NCBI GenBank assembly: GCA_014898415.1
Contig: RCTD01000002.1
Coordinates: 1,922,001 to 1,986,000 of the forward strand
Length of the DNA: 64,000 nucleotides
DNA from: Stromatinia cepivora
Lineage: Eukaryota > Ascomycota > Leotiomycetes > Helotiales > Sclerotiniaceae
Direction: 5' to 3'
The position numbers and the translations under genes were made by a program. This document shows positions 1-12,883 of this stretch, in pieces; the first letter of the stretch is position 1; every line of letters starts with the position of its first letter. Below the pieces are notes generated by a model that was not told the DNA's origin, searched no databases, and saw only the letters and a list, made by a program, of their open reading frames with translations.

Positions 1-726
1 TCCAGTAATCAAACAGCATCAAAAGTGTGATCGATATCCCAGTTCCCCTTAGTCTTCCGAGCCAATTAACCAATCAATATCTATATCTATCTCTAGTTCT
101 TGGAGGGGGTTTGAAGACACTCCCACTTTTCCCCTCACTAGAAAATTTGTAGTTCCCCACCTAAGCAACCATCAAAATTCCAGATGTTCCAGAGAACATG
201 GGAAATTCTTCTTCTTCTGCTTCGAGATCAAATGAGAAAACCTGCCCAATTAAAGTTATTAACCTCTCGAGTGTTACAGATTGATATGATTGGAAATTAT
301 TTGCTATTTTGCTACGCATGAATACCACCGAGTCCGTCCACGTCCTTTGATCACAAGCGGGGTATCCGTTTGTATGAATATTTCCCTGATTCTATCAGAA
401 TCAACGATAGCTTTAATAGTTCCCGTTACCTTACATCAAGTTTTAAGAAACACCGATTGGTCGCGGTTAAAAGCTTTTAGCAAAAGAGCTACCCGCGCTA
501 GGTATTGTCCGATGCAGAGATCTTAAGATACTAGGTAGTTTTATTATGTAACTGTCTATATATTGAAACCCCGTCCCATTGAAATGTCAAAACATGTTCC
601 CAGCAAACCAATGGATATCCTCCCTTTGTTTAACGCTGAAACAGTATGGTATCTCCCGCTCATGAAAAATTCCCTACGATAGAAACTCCAAACTGACCCC
701 CATTATATAAACGCCTATGAGTTGAA
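1..726. other. Intergenic, left edge
   Basis: No reading frame here has a convincing start, splice pattern or recognisable family. The right part is the 3' flank of the amino-acid permease encoded on the minus strand. I see no repeat or RNA gene. Confidence 0.5.
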
Positions 727-2818
727 CTAACAGACTGTTTTGTATATTCGTTTCCACTTTGGCCACGCTGCTTTTTCTGCTCTCTCTTCTGCTATCAGCG
801 CTGGCAAATCCAAACCGCGCATTCCAGTCTTTAGATCCATATCCATGGATCTCATGATAGAAGTTCTGTACCAAACCTTATATCCGATATAGAATACAAT
901 TACGATGGGTGCGGCTAAGTAAGCTATGAAGAAGCTTTGACACTGTTCAAGTGCCGTCATTTCCTCGTAGTTTGTAGGCCATGCACCCGTCCAAAATTGT
1001 GCGATAAGAATAAGAACATTGAATAGAAATCCAATCCAAGAGCCTATGACACCTGGCTGAGAACGAAAGGCCAGTTCGTCTAGACTATGACCTTGAAGTC
1101 TCCAAGCTCGTCGAAAACGGATATGGGCGAGACAGATAGATCCCCAAGTAAAGATCGAGGAGAGTCCAGACAGTGCTAGCATCCAATCTAGAACAGTTCC
1201 TTGAGCACCAGAATCCGCTGCATATGCAAGAAACCCAAGCGCCGACGAGACGCAAATAGACACGATAGGACGTCCTTTACGATCGACATAAGCCAAGATC
1301 TTAGGGGCTTGTCCTTGGTCTGCTAATGCTGCAAGAGTCCGGGAGGATCCAAATATTGAGGAATTGCCGACGGATAATACAGCAATTAGAATAACCGCGT
1401 TCATAATAGAAGGTAGTACCGTTATTCCGGCATTCTGAATAGAAATAACAAAGGGACTTGCGGCAGCATTCGCACTACCAGCAGTGAGGAGTCTTTCGTC
1501 GGTATAAGGAACGAGGAGTCCGACGAGAGTAAGCGAGACGATATAGAAAAGAGTGATACGCCAGAATACTTGTTTCACGGCCGTTGGCAATGACTTTCTA
1601 GGGTTCTGTGTTTCGGCGGCAGCGAGGCCCACTAATTCAGTGCCAGCAAAAGCAAAAGCTGCAGTAACAAAAACACTACAAAGTCCTTTGAAGCCATTGT
1701 TGAAAGCGCCTGGACTATTCCACAATTGACCAGCCACGTAACCTTCTTCAAGGCTACCACCGCAGTTAAGGGTTATAGCTAACAGACTATGCAGGCGTCA
1801 GTTTTATGTTTCAGATTAGAACATATCTCCTTATCTGAAAGTTAGTAGGAAGAAATGTCCCAGGTATTTTTGAACTATCGGAGGATGCGAATAGACAATA
1901 AACGTACATGTATCCAATAATAGCTACGACTTTGACGATAGCAAAGAAAAACTCTGCTTCTCCGTAACCTTTCACTCCGAACATATTTATGCCGATGATT
2001 GTGAAGAGAAACACCGTGACAAATATAGCGTGGTTATATCCCTGTGTCGTATTCCAAAAATCGATTGTGATAGATGCCGCAATGATTTCCAGTGGAAGGA
2101 CGACAAGCCATTGCATAGCATAATTCTATTTGATATGAGTTAGTTCACATACCAACCACCATATTGACCAGAATGCTTCATACCCAGCCCATGGCAAAAC
2201 CCCACTAGTTAAGATGTTAATGAATATTACTCATTAAAACCGAGGCGATACGACTTACAGCTGGATCCAAAAATCGTGTCGAGTATGCCGAAAACGACCC
2301 CGAAACGGGGAATAGAACAGCCATTTCACCCAAAGCATGCACCGTACAATATAACATAAGTCCAATGAGTGTAAAGCATATGATAAGAGATGCAGGCCCG
2401 CCAGTTGCGAGAGATTTGCCCGATGCAACAAAAAGTCCGGTACCTATCCACGAAGACGACTCAGTCACAGTTCATTACACTTCATGTCATGTAACTAACC
2501 TATTGAGCCTCCGATTGCAATCATTTGCAGATGCCTCCCTTTTAATCTTCGCGCAAGGGGAGAGTTTGCCGTTGCTGCCGCCGCAATCTTGGCGTGAAAC
2601 ACTCTTCCATTTGCGCCAACGACACCAGGCGGGGTCATTGTGAGACTTGGATCTCTTCTGAAGCTGTCCACAAAGCGACGTCCAATACCATGTTGTATGT
2701 GCGTTATTTCTCCGTAACTTGGCTCCCCGCGACCGCTACTGTAATCCGGAGTCGTAGATTGGTCCTTATCAGGGTAGGCCGAACCTTTTTCAATATCGTT
2801 CATCCTGAAACTATTCAT
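727..2818 (-). CDS. Amino-acid permease (AAT/GAP family)
   Basis: Plasma-membrane amino-acid/proton symporter of the fungal AAT (APC superfamily) type. Five exons join cleanly: 2818-2500, 2443-2259, 2204-2184, 2125-1908 and 1786-727, giving 600 residues, the usual length for the family. The N-terminus is hydrophilic (about 90 residues). The first membrane segment carries the family signature GGSIGTGLFVASG near residues 103-114, split by intron 1. The third exon is only 21 nt and encodes WGFAMGW, a conserved family stretch, followed by NYAMQWLVVLPLEI. Later segments include FAGTELVGLAAAETQNPRKSLP and a hydrophobic C-terminal half consistent with about 12 membrane helices. Introns are 54-121 nt. 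The intron 4 acceptor (GCATAG) was chosen because the nearer TTTCAG acceptor leads to an in-frame stop. Substrate range cannot be read from sequence. Confidence 0.92.
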
Positions 2819-3109
2819 CTTGATGTAGTTGTGAATTCGATGCGTATGTGGTCTGGGAAGCGTCGATGACCTGTACTAAGGATATCGCTGGTCGGCCAAA
2901 AGATATTGCCTCAAAGGGAATCAATGAGGCTGAGCTGTTTCGAACAATCAGGTTCACCAGTTCGGGCATTGCGCTCCTTAGAGCAAATAGTGCATAGTGC
3001 ACAAATGTTCAGCTACAATTTGAACATTGATTCAATCCAAATGTAGAAATGTAAAATATTGTATTTGAAGTAGGTATACAATGGGTAGTGCATTCAGCTA
3101 GCTCATTTA

Positions 3110-3741
3110 CGGAGGTTGATGGGGTAAGTATTGTAAGACACAAAAAATGACCATGCTTGGTTCCACAGACAGGGGTTCTGACCAATAATATCATTACATT
3201 GGTTGAAAATTTGTATAATGAAATCTAAGTGATTAAAGTATTGTAAATTCTTAATTATCTATTTAAAATTATTCAAAATTATTCAAAATCATTTAAAATC
3301 ATTAATTTTTTATTCAAAAATCTATTCTAAAATTATTAAAAGAGGTTATTGTCGGGACAACTGTACACGGGGAAGTGAAGCTTATCAACGAACGTATAGA
3401 ACTCTTTGTTAATACGTTTTGATTTGCCTAAAGAGCTAGAATCTATGGAAGGTGAAGAACTATATAATGGTGCATGCCGAGGCACTAGTGGGCACGTGAT
3501 CCTTACCATCCTTACCATGCACGTGATCATATTCCGACAGTTATATAAGCTTTAAAAATTTTAAAATCATCAAATTGTTGAGATTTTATTGAAATCCTCG
3601 AAATACAATCAAAATTCGAAATTTGAAGGGAGAAGAACAGCTCAATATCTATTCAAGTTGTTTAAAGCAGCATCAAAAGACAGGAAAAACAGCGATATAT
3701 GGGTAAAAAATATCTTACAATACTTACCCCATCAACCTCCG
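3110..3741. mobile_element. Non-autonomous inverted-repeat DNA element, copy A
   Basis: The two ends, 3110-3138 and 3713-3741, are perfect 29-bp inverted repeats beginning CGGAGGTTGATGGGG, and both flanks are TA (3108-3109 and 3742-3743). This is the footprint of a Tc1/mariner-type insertion. No transposase frame is present. Removing the nested solo LTR (3350-3539 plus one TSD) leaves about 437 bp. A second, more diverged copy lies at about 27371-27790 in the opposite orientation and matches over its length, which confirms it as a family. It sits between the permease promoter and the 3' end of the mannosidase gene. Confidence 0.82.
3350..3539. mobile_element. Solo LTR (TGTCGGGA family), copy 1
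   Basis: A 190-bp sequence that starts TGTCGGGA, ends TTCCGACA, and is flanked by a perfect 5-bp duplication GTTAT (3345-3349 and 3540-3544). A second copy is at 25553-25760 with its own TSD. Short TG...CA-type inverted termini plus a 5-bp TSD are the mark of an LTR left by recombination. It contains two tandem CCTTACCAT units (3501-3518); copy 2 has three. It is inserted inside inverted-repeat element copy A. Confidence 0.85.
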
Positions 3742-3932
3742 TACAATATTGGAATGTAAATAAAAAGTACAATAGTCAATAGTCTGACCACGAGTAGCAA
3801 CATCTATTTTTAGATTGTCCAGACTCGATAATAATGAGCAGGTCATTCAATAGCCCATTATTTAGATCTGATAAAAATACAGCGAATTTTACATGGTCAT
3901 CATCCATCATATACAATTTTCCTTCTTCAACT

Positions 3933-6180
<2,248 letters not shown>

Positions 6181-6888
6181 GGAAACTTCAGAATCATTTC
6201 ATTGCTGGAAGGAGCGACTTTAAACAAACAACAGAATGCAAAAAATTTAAAATACTTGAAGCTTGTTAAGTGCCATCGAGAGATAGGTATAAGAGAACAG
6301 TACACGTAAGGCATAGTACTTACCGAGCCTTGGATTTAATTACAGGCTTTCTTTTCAGCCTTGTAACCTACCTTGCATAGTACCGGCCGGGTAGGTAGAT
6401 CTTTACATTTTGGGGATCTCCAGCTTCAATTTTCCTTCAATGGACACAATCAAGCACCACAGTATATCTGTTTAACATTGATAGAAGGGGTCGGACTCCA
6501 AATCAATTAAATATAATATTGATGTCTCAACTCCATATAGCATGACTGGGTAATTATCGGGGTTATTCTATGGAATAGCTTTAGTAGATACTAATTACTA
6601 GGTAGTTATCGAAGAGCTACCCTTGACCACTTTTTTGTAAACAGGGGTAATTAAGGAGAATAGCTACAATTTCATGGGTCTAACAGCAACTACTGAATCC
6701 TCACATTTACAGCTCGTGTCCTTTCTTCTTTTCGACTTCACGGTAATCGTAAAGCAGATCTACTTTTATTCTGCATTTAAGAAGAGTTTCTCGGAAGGAT
6801 ATATCAAATATTCATCTGCATCTGCATCGATATTAATTCGTGGGTTGAATAAACTCTCTCTACTGTAGCCAGTGCTAAGTCAGTCATC
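6181..6888. other. Divergent intergenic promoter region
   Basis: About 0.7 kb between the starts of the mannosidase (-) and ATG10 (+) genes. It must hold both promoters. No further gene or repeat is evident, and I cannot identify a specific binding site with confidence. Confidence 0.5.
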
Positions 6889-7749
6889 ATGGTGGTTCAT
6901 CGCGACGAATATCGTCAGTGGCCATTTCTTACGGAGGAAGAGTTTGAACTTGCCTGTGCGTTCCTTGATCGAAGATATATCAGAGCAGAATTAGGCCCTG
7001 CAAGAAAGAACCTCAAGCTACACATGGGGCGAACTGCAACTACTGGGTCATGCTTTATTGAAATTATTCGATTACTTCAACCACCGAAGGATGATGATGA
7101 TCTATTACTTGCCCTTGGCAATTTGAGTAGTGGTCACGCTCCAAATCCTACCCCCAGTCCAGAGGTGGATATGATGGATGAGGATGAGGACGATGTTAGT
7201 GACTCTCTTCGTTCATATTGATCCTATATGAATATCTGAATTTGTTGACAGGATACAGGAGGCACTGGATGTAAACAAATCATCTACGACGAGGAGTGAC
7301 ACTATTCCACAATACAGTCTATATTCTCACCAGCCTTATGTTACTTACGAAATTCACCTACATCCCACTTATAGAATGCCAACACTATGGTTCATGCTCC
7401 ATCACTTACCGATGGATGAGCCTGCATTTGATATAAATTCCGTCTATCGGTATCTCGTACCAGAAGAGTATAAAAGTCAACTTCGTGCAATAGGAGTCAT
7501 GGGTGGAATTTCTGCTGCTGTAAGTCCTGAAATTTACCATCCAAATACATATTAACCAAGCTCCAGCCGCATCCCATCACAGATGTACCGGCATTCTTCA
7601 TTCATCCATGTCAAACCAAAGAGGCCATGGAAAGTTTTGACTGTCCAATAAATGATTATTTGATGGCGTGGCTCGGCTTAGTAGGCGGATGGGTGGGTCT
7701 ATGGATGCCTCACGAAATGGCTCAAGAAGATATAGAGAAGAGCAGTTGA
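6889..7749 (+). CDS. atg10: Autophagy E2-like enzyme Atg10
   Basis: E2-like enzyme that conjugates Atg12 to Atg5 in autophagosome formation. Three exons, 6889-7194, 7259-7519 and 7567-7749, give 249 residues. The diagnostic part is the C-terminal half: YEIHLHPTYRMPTLWFMLHH, VYRYLVPEEYKSQL, and the active-site strand FFIHPCQT, whose cysteine is C204 and is encoded in the last exon. The N-terminal half has PFLTEEEFELACAFLDRR, an Atg10-like start, and an acidic spacer (MDEDEDD) just before intron 1. For intron 1 the acceptor at GATACAG was chosen over the nearer TTGACAG because only that keeps the frame. The start ATG has a good context. Confidence 0.88.
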
Positions 7750-8070
7750 CATTCTAGCTTGCGAAGGCGTTGCATCTACTAGACATATAATGCTTGAAAT
7801 CAGAGACCTAAAATAGATGTTGAGATCTCATTTTTCGTGAGTATTAAACAACAAAACCGCCCCACGATCGTAACACAACAGGCTAGGTATGTGCATTTTT
7901 AATGTAAAAAGTCTCACAGACTATCTCTGACATGTCATTAGAGGTCAATGTACTTCATATACGAATTTTTAGGAGCCGTAGCCCTGTTGACCCTTTTAAG
8001 CCGGTAACTCTGTGACCAAGACCGATACGCCTCAAATCCCCAACGCCTTATTATGCAATACCATCCGTCG
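7750..8070. other. Intergenic, convergent 3' flanks
   Basis: The 3' regions of ATG10 (+) and the U2 B''-like gene (-) meet here. Nothing else is seen. Confidence 0.5.
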
Positions 8071-8747
8071 CTAATCATCATCACTATCTTCCTCCATGGC
8101 AACATCTCCTTCACTATCCTCTTCCTCCTCTTCATCCCGGCGTCTTTTCTGTCCTGCAATACTTGCACTTGGGCTTGTCGCATCTTCCATAGCATGATCA
8201 GAGGCAGGAACTGGGACCTGAAGACTTGATGGCGGTGGCGGAGGGGGTAAGGTGGTTGTTGTGATAGCTGTGGAAGGCGGCGCATTAAAAATGCTTTGCT
8301 GCAATTCTGTGGCCGTCACAGCGCCCGCTGCTGCAGAAGGCATACGGAAAGTACCGTCCAATTTAGCAATGGTGTCTGACTTTGATTTTGCATATTGAAT
8401 TTTCTAGTAAGATAAATGTCAGCCGTGACTATTTCAAGCAGGCGCGGAATGAAAATGTGGAATTCCCAACTAACCATTTCACGACCAAGAAACTCAAATC
8501 CTTGTAATGCTCTCATAGCTTGAGTCGCGGTTTGAATATCTCTGTATACAATATGTGCTTGACCCCTCATCTTCATTGACTTGAGAGCTACGACATCAAG
8601 GACTGGCCCATAAGTCGAGCATAATGTATAAAGCTCTCTCCTCAAATCATCTTTTTGAATCTTTGACGAAGGTAGATTGGTGATGTAGAGGGTTTGATTT
8701 GGAGGGAACGACGTCCTAGCCGGAACGTTTTTCACTGCGGTACTCAT
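8071..8747 (-). CDS. U2 snRNP B''-like (U1A/U2B'' family) RRM protein
   Basis: Spliceosomal RNA-binding protein of the U1A/U2B'' (SNF) family, expected to bind a U-snRNA stem-loop in the nucleus. Two exons (8747-8475, 8403-8071; intron 71 nt) encode 201 residues. One RRM is visible: RNP2 is LYITNL at 20-25 and RNP1 is RGQAHIVY at 61-68, with the family hallmark MKMRGQA; KIQYAKSKSD completes the fold after the intron. The second RRM found in animal U1A/U2B'' is absent. Instead there is a low-complexity linker (Pro-rich at about 140) and a very acidic tail ending DSDDD. In this respect it resembles the short yeast Msl1 type. It starts 244 bp from the ARPC1 start, in divergent orientation. Confidence 0.85.
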
Positions 8748-8991
8748 TCTGTAGATATTCAGAAGTCGGTTGCGTTGAATTGGAGCTTTGAGGTACAATA
8801 TGTCAATAAGGATATAAATTTCGAGAGTCCGCCTTTCGCAGCCTTGCGCTAGCTTAAAGTGGTTAGTCATCAGACGTATACGGAGTACCCGCCCCACGTT
8901 AAGCAAGCATCTCTCGTCCATGCGGTAATGCCAACATAAGTAGCATAATCAATGTGATAGTAGAGAGCTCCTCCTATCAAAAAGCAACAAA
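8748..8991. promoter_or_regulatory. Shared divergent promoter, U2B''-like/ARPC1
   Basis: Only 244 bp separate the two start codons, so both genes must be driven from this interval. No distinct TATA box or named site can be assigned. Confidence 0.45.
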
Positions 8992-10189
8992 ATGCCTGGT
9001 CCAGAAGTTCATCACCTTTTCCATCATCCTATCGCGGATCATTCCTTTTCGGCCGATAGACAGACATTGGCTGTAGCACGCGACACCAGTGTTGAGCTTT
9101 ATGGACGAGATGGTAAGGGATTCAAGCTCAAGGACGAATTGAAAGGTCATGATAAGACTGTCACCAGTGTCGATATTGCTCCTAATAGTGGCAGAATTGT
9201 AACATGCTCTCAAGGTTTGTACCTATTTAAGCTTCCGGTTTGAACTGAACAATGCTAATACTATCGGGCCAGACCGTAACGCTTTGGTTTGGGAACCATC
9301 TCCCACTGGCTATAAACCAACTCTCGTTCTTCTTCGAATCAACCGCGCTGCCACGTTTGTTCGATGGTCTCCTTCCGAAACCAAGTTCGCCGTTGGATCT
9401 GGTGCGAGAGTGATTGCTATCTGCTACTTTGAGGAGGAGAACGACTGGTGGGTCTCGAAACACATCAAGAAGCCAATTCGTAGCACAATTACAAGTGTTG
9501 CATGGCATCCAAACTCCGTACTTCTGGCCGCAGGTTCTACCGATGCTCATGCGAGAGTATTCTCGAGTTTCATCAAAGGGGTAGATGCTAGACCGGAACC
9601 TGGAGTCTGGGGAGAACGTCTACCCTTCAACACTGTCTGTGGAGAGTATCTCAACAACTCTGCTGGATGGGTTCATGCAGTTTCGTTTTCGCCGAGTGGA
9701 AATGCTCTGGCCTTTGCTGCACATGACAGCAGCATCACGGTCGTATACCCCAACGGCGCAGACCAACCTCCAAAGGCTGTTGTCAGTGTTAGCACACAGC
9801 TTCTGCCTTTCATGGGTTTGATCTGGAACGGCGAAGCTGAGATCATTGCGGCAGGTTATGATTGTGAGGCATTCCGATTTGGTGGTAACGAAGGAGGCTG
9901 GCAACTCACAGGCTCTTTGGAATCAAAGGGGGGCCCGGTCAAAGACGTTGGGGAGGAGAGTGCTTTCAATATGTTCAAGCAAATGGACTTGAAAGGAAAG
10001 GTCAAGGACGACACACAATTGACAACTGTGCATCAAAATACCATTAGCACTATCCGTGTTTATGAAGGTTCGGAAACTGGTGTCAGCAAATTTACTAGTA
10101 AGTACTCTGATAATCTAGACCTTTGGAGAGAGGCTAATCTGTTCTAAGCGAGTGGTGTTGATGGAAGAATTGTCATTTGGAACGCATAG
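8992..10189 (+). CDS. arc40: Arp2/3 complex subunit 1 (ARPC1/p41, WD40)
   Basis: WD40 subunit of the Arp2/3 complex, which nucleates branched actin. Three exons, 8992-9214, 9273-10097 and 10149-10189 (introns 58 and 51 nt), give 362 residues, the normal size. Recognition rests on the family-specific pattern rather than canonical WD repeats: HHPIADHSFSADRQTLAVA at the start, KGHDKTVTSVDIAP, DRNALVWEPSPTGYKPTLV, ACYFEEENDWW-type motif (here AICYFEEENDWW), and HQNTISTIRVYEG near the end. The last exon is 41 nt and completes the final blade (SGVDGRIVIWNA). All splice phases agree. Confidence 0.95.
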
Positions 10190-10500
10190 AATAGACTTGG
10201 ATGGAAACGCGAAAGAGTTTCATATCCTTTTGTACAAGATTTCAGCAGGCAACTCCGTAGCTCTTTGCCGTTCTATGCTTTCCATGCAGAACTTTAGTTT
10301 ATTACATATTAAATTTCAAACATACCAGAGAATAACCCAGCTAAGTATGTTTCTTTCGAGAATCATAGCCTTTCTCCTTACAACTTCTGCCTCTTATAAA
10401 AACCGAACCCTGTTCCCTTCCCTTGAGAAACTTTGTTCGGTGTTCGTCTCCAGCTTCCAGAAGTACCATCTCTACCCTTATGAGAATTCTCTTTTGCGCC
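10190..10500. other. Intergenic between ARPC1 and unknown gene
   Basis: This holds the ARPC1 3' flank and the presumed promoter of the next gene. A TATA-like TATAAAAA lies at 10395-10402, about 100 bp before the chosen start codon. Confidence 0.45.
10395..10402 (+). promoter_or_regulatory. Possible TATA box
   Basis: TATAAAAA about 100 bp upstream of the ATG at 10501. Placement is plausible, but single TATA-like strings are common in AT-rich fungal intergenic DNA. Confidence 0.35.
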
Positions 10501-11598
10501 ATGGAGTTTACCAATGATGAGATGGATTTATTGCCTCACTCCCGAAATTTTGGAGGCATTAGACACGGGTTCAATAATCCTGTGCACCTATCTGATCAAG
10601 CGATTCCTAATTCTCCTATTTCGTCCGGTGGCCATATGGCATCGGCAACCGAAAACGCTGGTGTCGAAGGGAGCAAGCTCGGTCAAGGCGGAAACGGAGC
10701 GACTCGAGGGTATGTATTTCACGAAACCTCTTCAAATATTGACACGATAATTGATCCCGATCCGGATTGTCTAATGACTACACCCGCCTCGAGCCGACAT
10801 AATTCTCGGTCCACATCAGACGTGAATTACTGTCAATGCCAAGGAGGTGCTCGCACGAGTGGTAACCGCTCTGAAAATTCACGTGCTCCGCCTCTACGCC
10901 CCGTTTCTAGCAGCCGCTTTCCTAGTATTGCTATGATGCTAAATGACTCTCCATCAGGCCATGCTTCCACACATCCCACAGGCAATCACTTCCTGTCGAG
11001 ATCAAGATTGGACAATAGGATGTCCATTTCAAATGCCTCAGACAGCACAATCGTTCCCCCAATTTCGATTCCGGAGCAGCGCTACTTCCTTCTGAACACC
11101 CTCTATCAGATATGCCTAGATGCAACCACGACTTACATTCGGGCTCTCCCAAATCCTTCTCGTACCGGTCTTCGATATGAACGTAGTCGGTCGTATTCCA
11201 ACAGATACCATCCATACCGTGGTAAGGGACGGGAAAGATCGTACAACGATGACCGCTCAAAAACTCTCATGGACAACATCGAAGTAATCAGCACATTTCT
11301 GTGGAGAAAAGCAAGAAGAGATGAGATGGCGCCTCATCGAGCCGAGTCGGATGCTGTTATGGACATGACCAACCTTTACAAGTGGGGAGAAAACTTGGTC
11401 GATGGTATGGAAGAAAGGGCCGGGAACGAGGAGGCGCGAACGGCCGTTTCGCATGCGGCGATGGCATTGTGTGGCTGGTTGAGGGTATCGGAGGCTTGTA
11501 CTCTGTGTAAAGAGGTGGAAGAAGAATTAAGGGATCTTACAAATCTGGAAACGGAACGCGCGGGAGAGGTGGGTGATGAAGTTGGTGATACTCTTTGA
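10501..11598 (+). CDS. Conserved-looking hypothetical protein
   Basis: A single uninterrupted frame of 365 codons that I do not recognise. The start was set at 10501 because its context (GCCATGG) is strong; an in-frame ATG at 10480 with weaker context would add seven residues. The first two thirds are low-complexity and Ser/Pro/Asn-rich, typical of disordered fungal regulators. A basic Arg/Tyr-rich stretch (YERSRSYSNRYHPYRGKGRERS) follows a helix-like segment beginning IPEQRYFLLNTLYQIC. The C-terminal region is predicted helical and acidic, with three clustered cysteines (ACTLCKEV and CGW). No enzyme motif, signal peptide or membrane segment is visible. The codon pattern and length make it a credible gene, but function is unknown. 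Confidence 0.7.
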   Translation: MEFTNDEMDLLPHSRNFGGIRHGFNNPVHLSDQAIPNSPISSGGHMASATENAGVEGSKLGQGGNGATRGYVFHETSSNIDTIIDPDPDCLMTTPASSRHNSRSTSDVNYCQCQGGARTSGNRSENSRAPPLRPVSSSRFPSIAMMLNDSPSGHASTHPTGNHFLSRSRLDNRMSISNASDSTIVPPISIPEQRYFLLNTLYQICLDATTTYIRALPNPSRTGLRYERSRSYSNRYHPYRGKGRERSYNDDRSKTLMDNIEVISTFLWRKARRDEMAPHRAESDAVMDMTNLYKWGENLVDGMEERAGNEEARTAVSHAAMALCGWLRVSEACTLCKEVEEELRDLTNLETERAGEVGDEVGDTL

Positions 11599-12564
11599 AG
11601 ATTCTGTATCTCAGGAACCTTAATGAGGGTTCAACTACGTAGTTTATCAACGTCGAACGCAGACGGTGGCTTCCAAAACTTTTGTCTCTTGTTTCTAGAT
11701 CAATGATTCTATCTATGGGCACCACTATATGAGTGGAGCCGCCGTGACATGTATCCATTATTAAGAACCCTATTTGAGTCGAGAAGGATTCAATGATCAA
11801 GATAATTAAGAATGAACATTCATTACTCATGTTGTGGTCTGGATTCGTTTTTGTGCGCATCAAAGACCACCTGCAAGATTTAATCTTATCTTAGATCCAT
11901 GCCCATATGACCGAAACGAACCCGAGTGATGGCCCTAGGGAAGCAAGATATCAGTAGTTTATTGATCACCGATCCGTAAATTTTACGGATTGACGATCAA
12001 TGATTTTGATTAGGGAATTGTAAAGGAATCATTTTTGAAACTATGGCTTGTCCAAAACATGCAACGAGATATTAGTACGAATAGCTTCAAAGTTGATGAA
12101 TAATCTTCAAATTAGATGATGACTAGGCTACAATACCTTCAGTATTCCATTAAATACTTTCCGAAATTTATCCTTCCTTTCCTTCCCTTCCCTCCCCTTC
12201 CCCTCTCTACAAAAACCTCATTATCATTAAATTTAAGAATATATTATAAATTTTCTATTATTGATATCACTTCGGTGGTACCAATTTGCATAGTACTATT
12301 ATGATATTGTTTTTATTCATTCTTGATTGCTATACTATGAGAAGAGGGTACTATTTATATTGAAGGGGAAAAGCCCAGAGTTCCCTAGTGGTCCGGCTTC
12401 CTATGTGAGGTTGGTCACATGACGTACCGACAATTATATTGAAAGGAATAGTGAAAATAATCTTAAAAAAAGAAACGAATAAAAAAACAATGAATAAAAA
12501 TAGAAAAGAAATCTAATCAATTTACCTTCAAATTCATATTCATTTTGATAAAATCGAAATAATT
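11599..12564. other. Intergenic, left border of transposon island
   Basis: No supported gene. There is a pyrimidine-rich run at about 12165-12210. Base composition becomes AT-rich toward the right as the island is approached. Confidence 0.5.
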
Positions 12565-12604
12565 CATTTTGTCACGGGGCCGGCAAGCCGGCTCCCGCAC
12601 ATAC

Positions 12605-12883
12605 TGTGACGCACAAGAGCCGTAGTAGAGCTGAATAAACAGGGTCAATTATGTTTAGAATCTATAATTGAAGAATTATAGCTCGTAAGGAACGATTAGA
12701 TATATATATACAAATATTTATTCGTAAGTTGTGGGGTTATGCGTATATATTATTAGGGTTATCATTTTATTATACTAAATCGTATGAATTGTAATGTATA
12801 TGTACGGATGATTAATTCATTAATGAATATAGGAGATAAAAGGTATTATATAGTTAGCCTTCTATGGTTTACGATTTGTGATA
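12605..12883 (-). repeat. Gypsy 3' LTR
   Basis: On the + strand it begins TGTGACGCAC and ends GTGATA. It matches 27045-27326 over its whole length with mostly transition differences. A polypurine tract abuts its right edge (minus-strand 5' side). Confidence 0.88.

Noticed and set aside
1826..1840. TTTCAG acceptor (after CTACTAAC) for permease intron 4
   Set aside because: It has the better consensus, but the resulting frame hits a stop at once; the downstream GCATAG acceptor restores IILLAITLNCGG-like family sequence.
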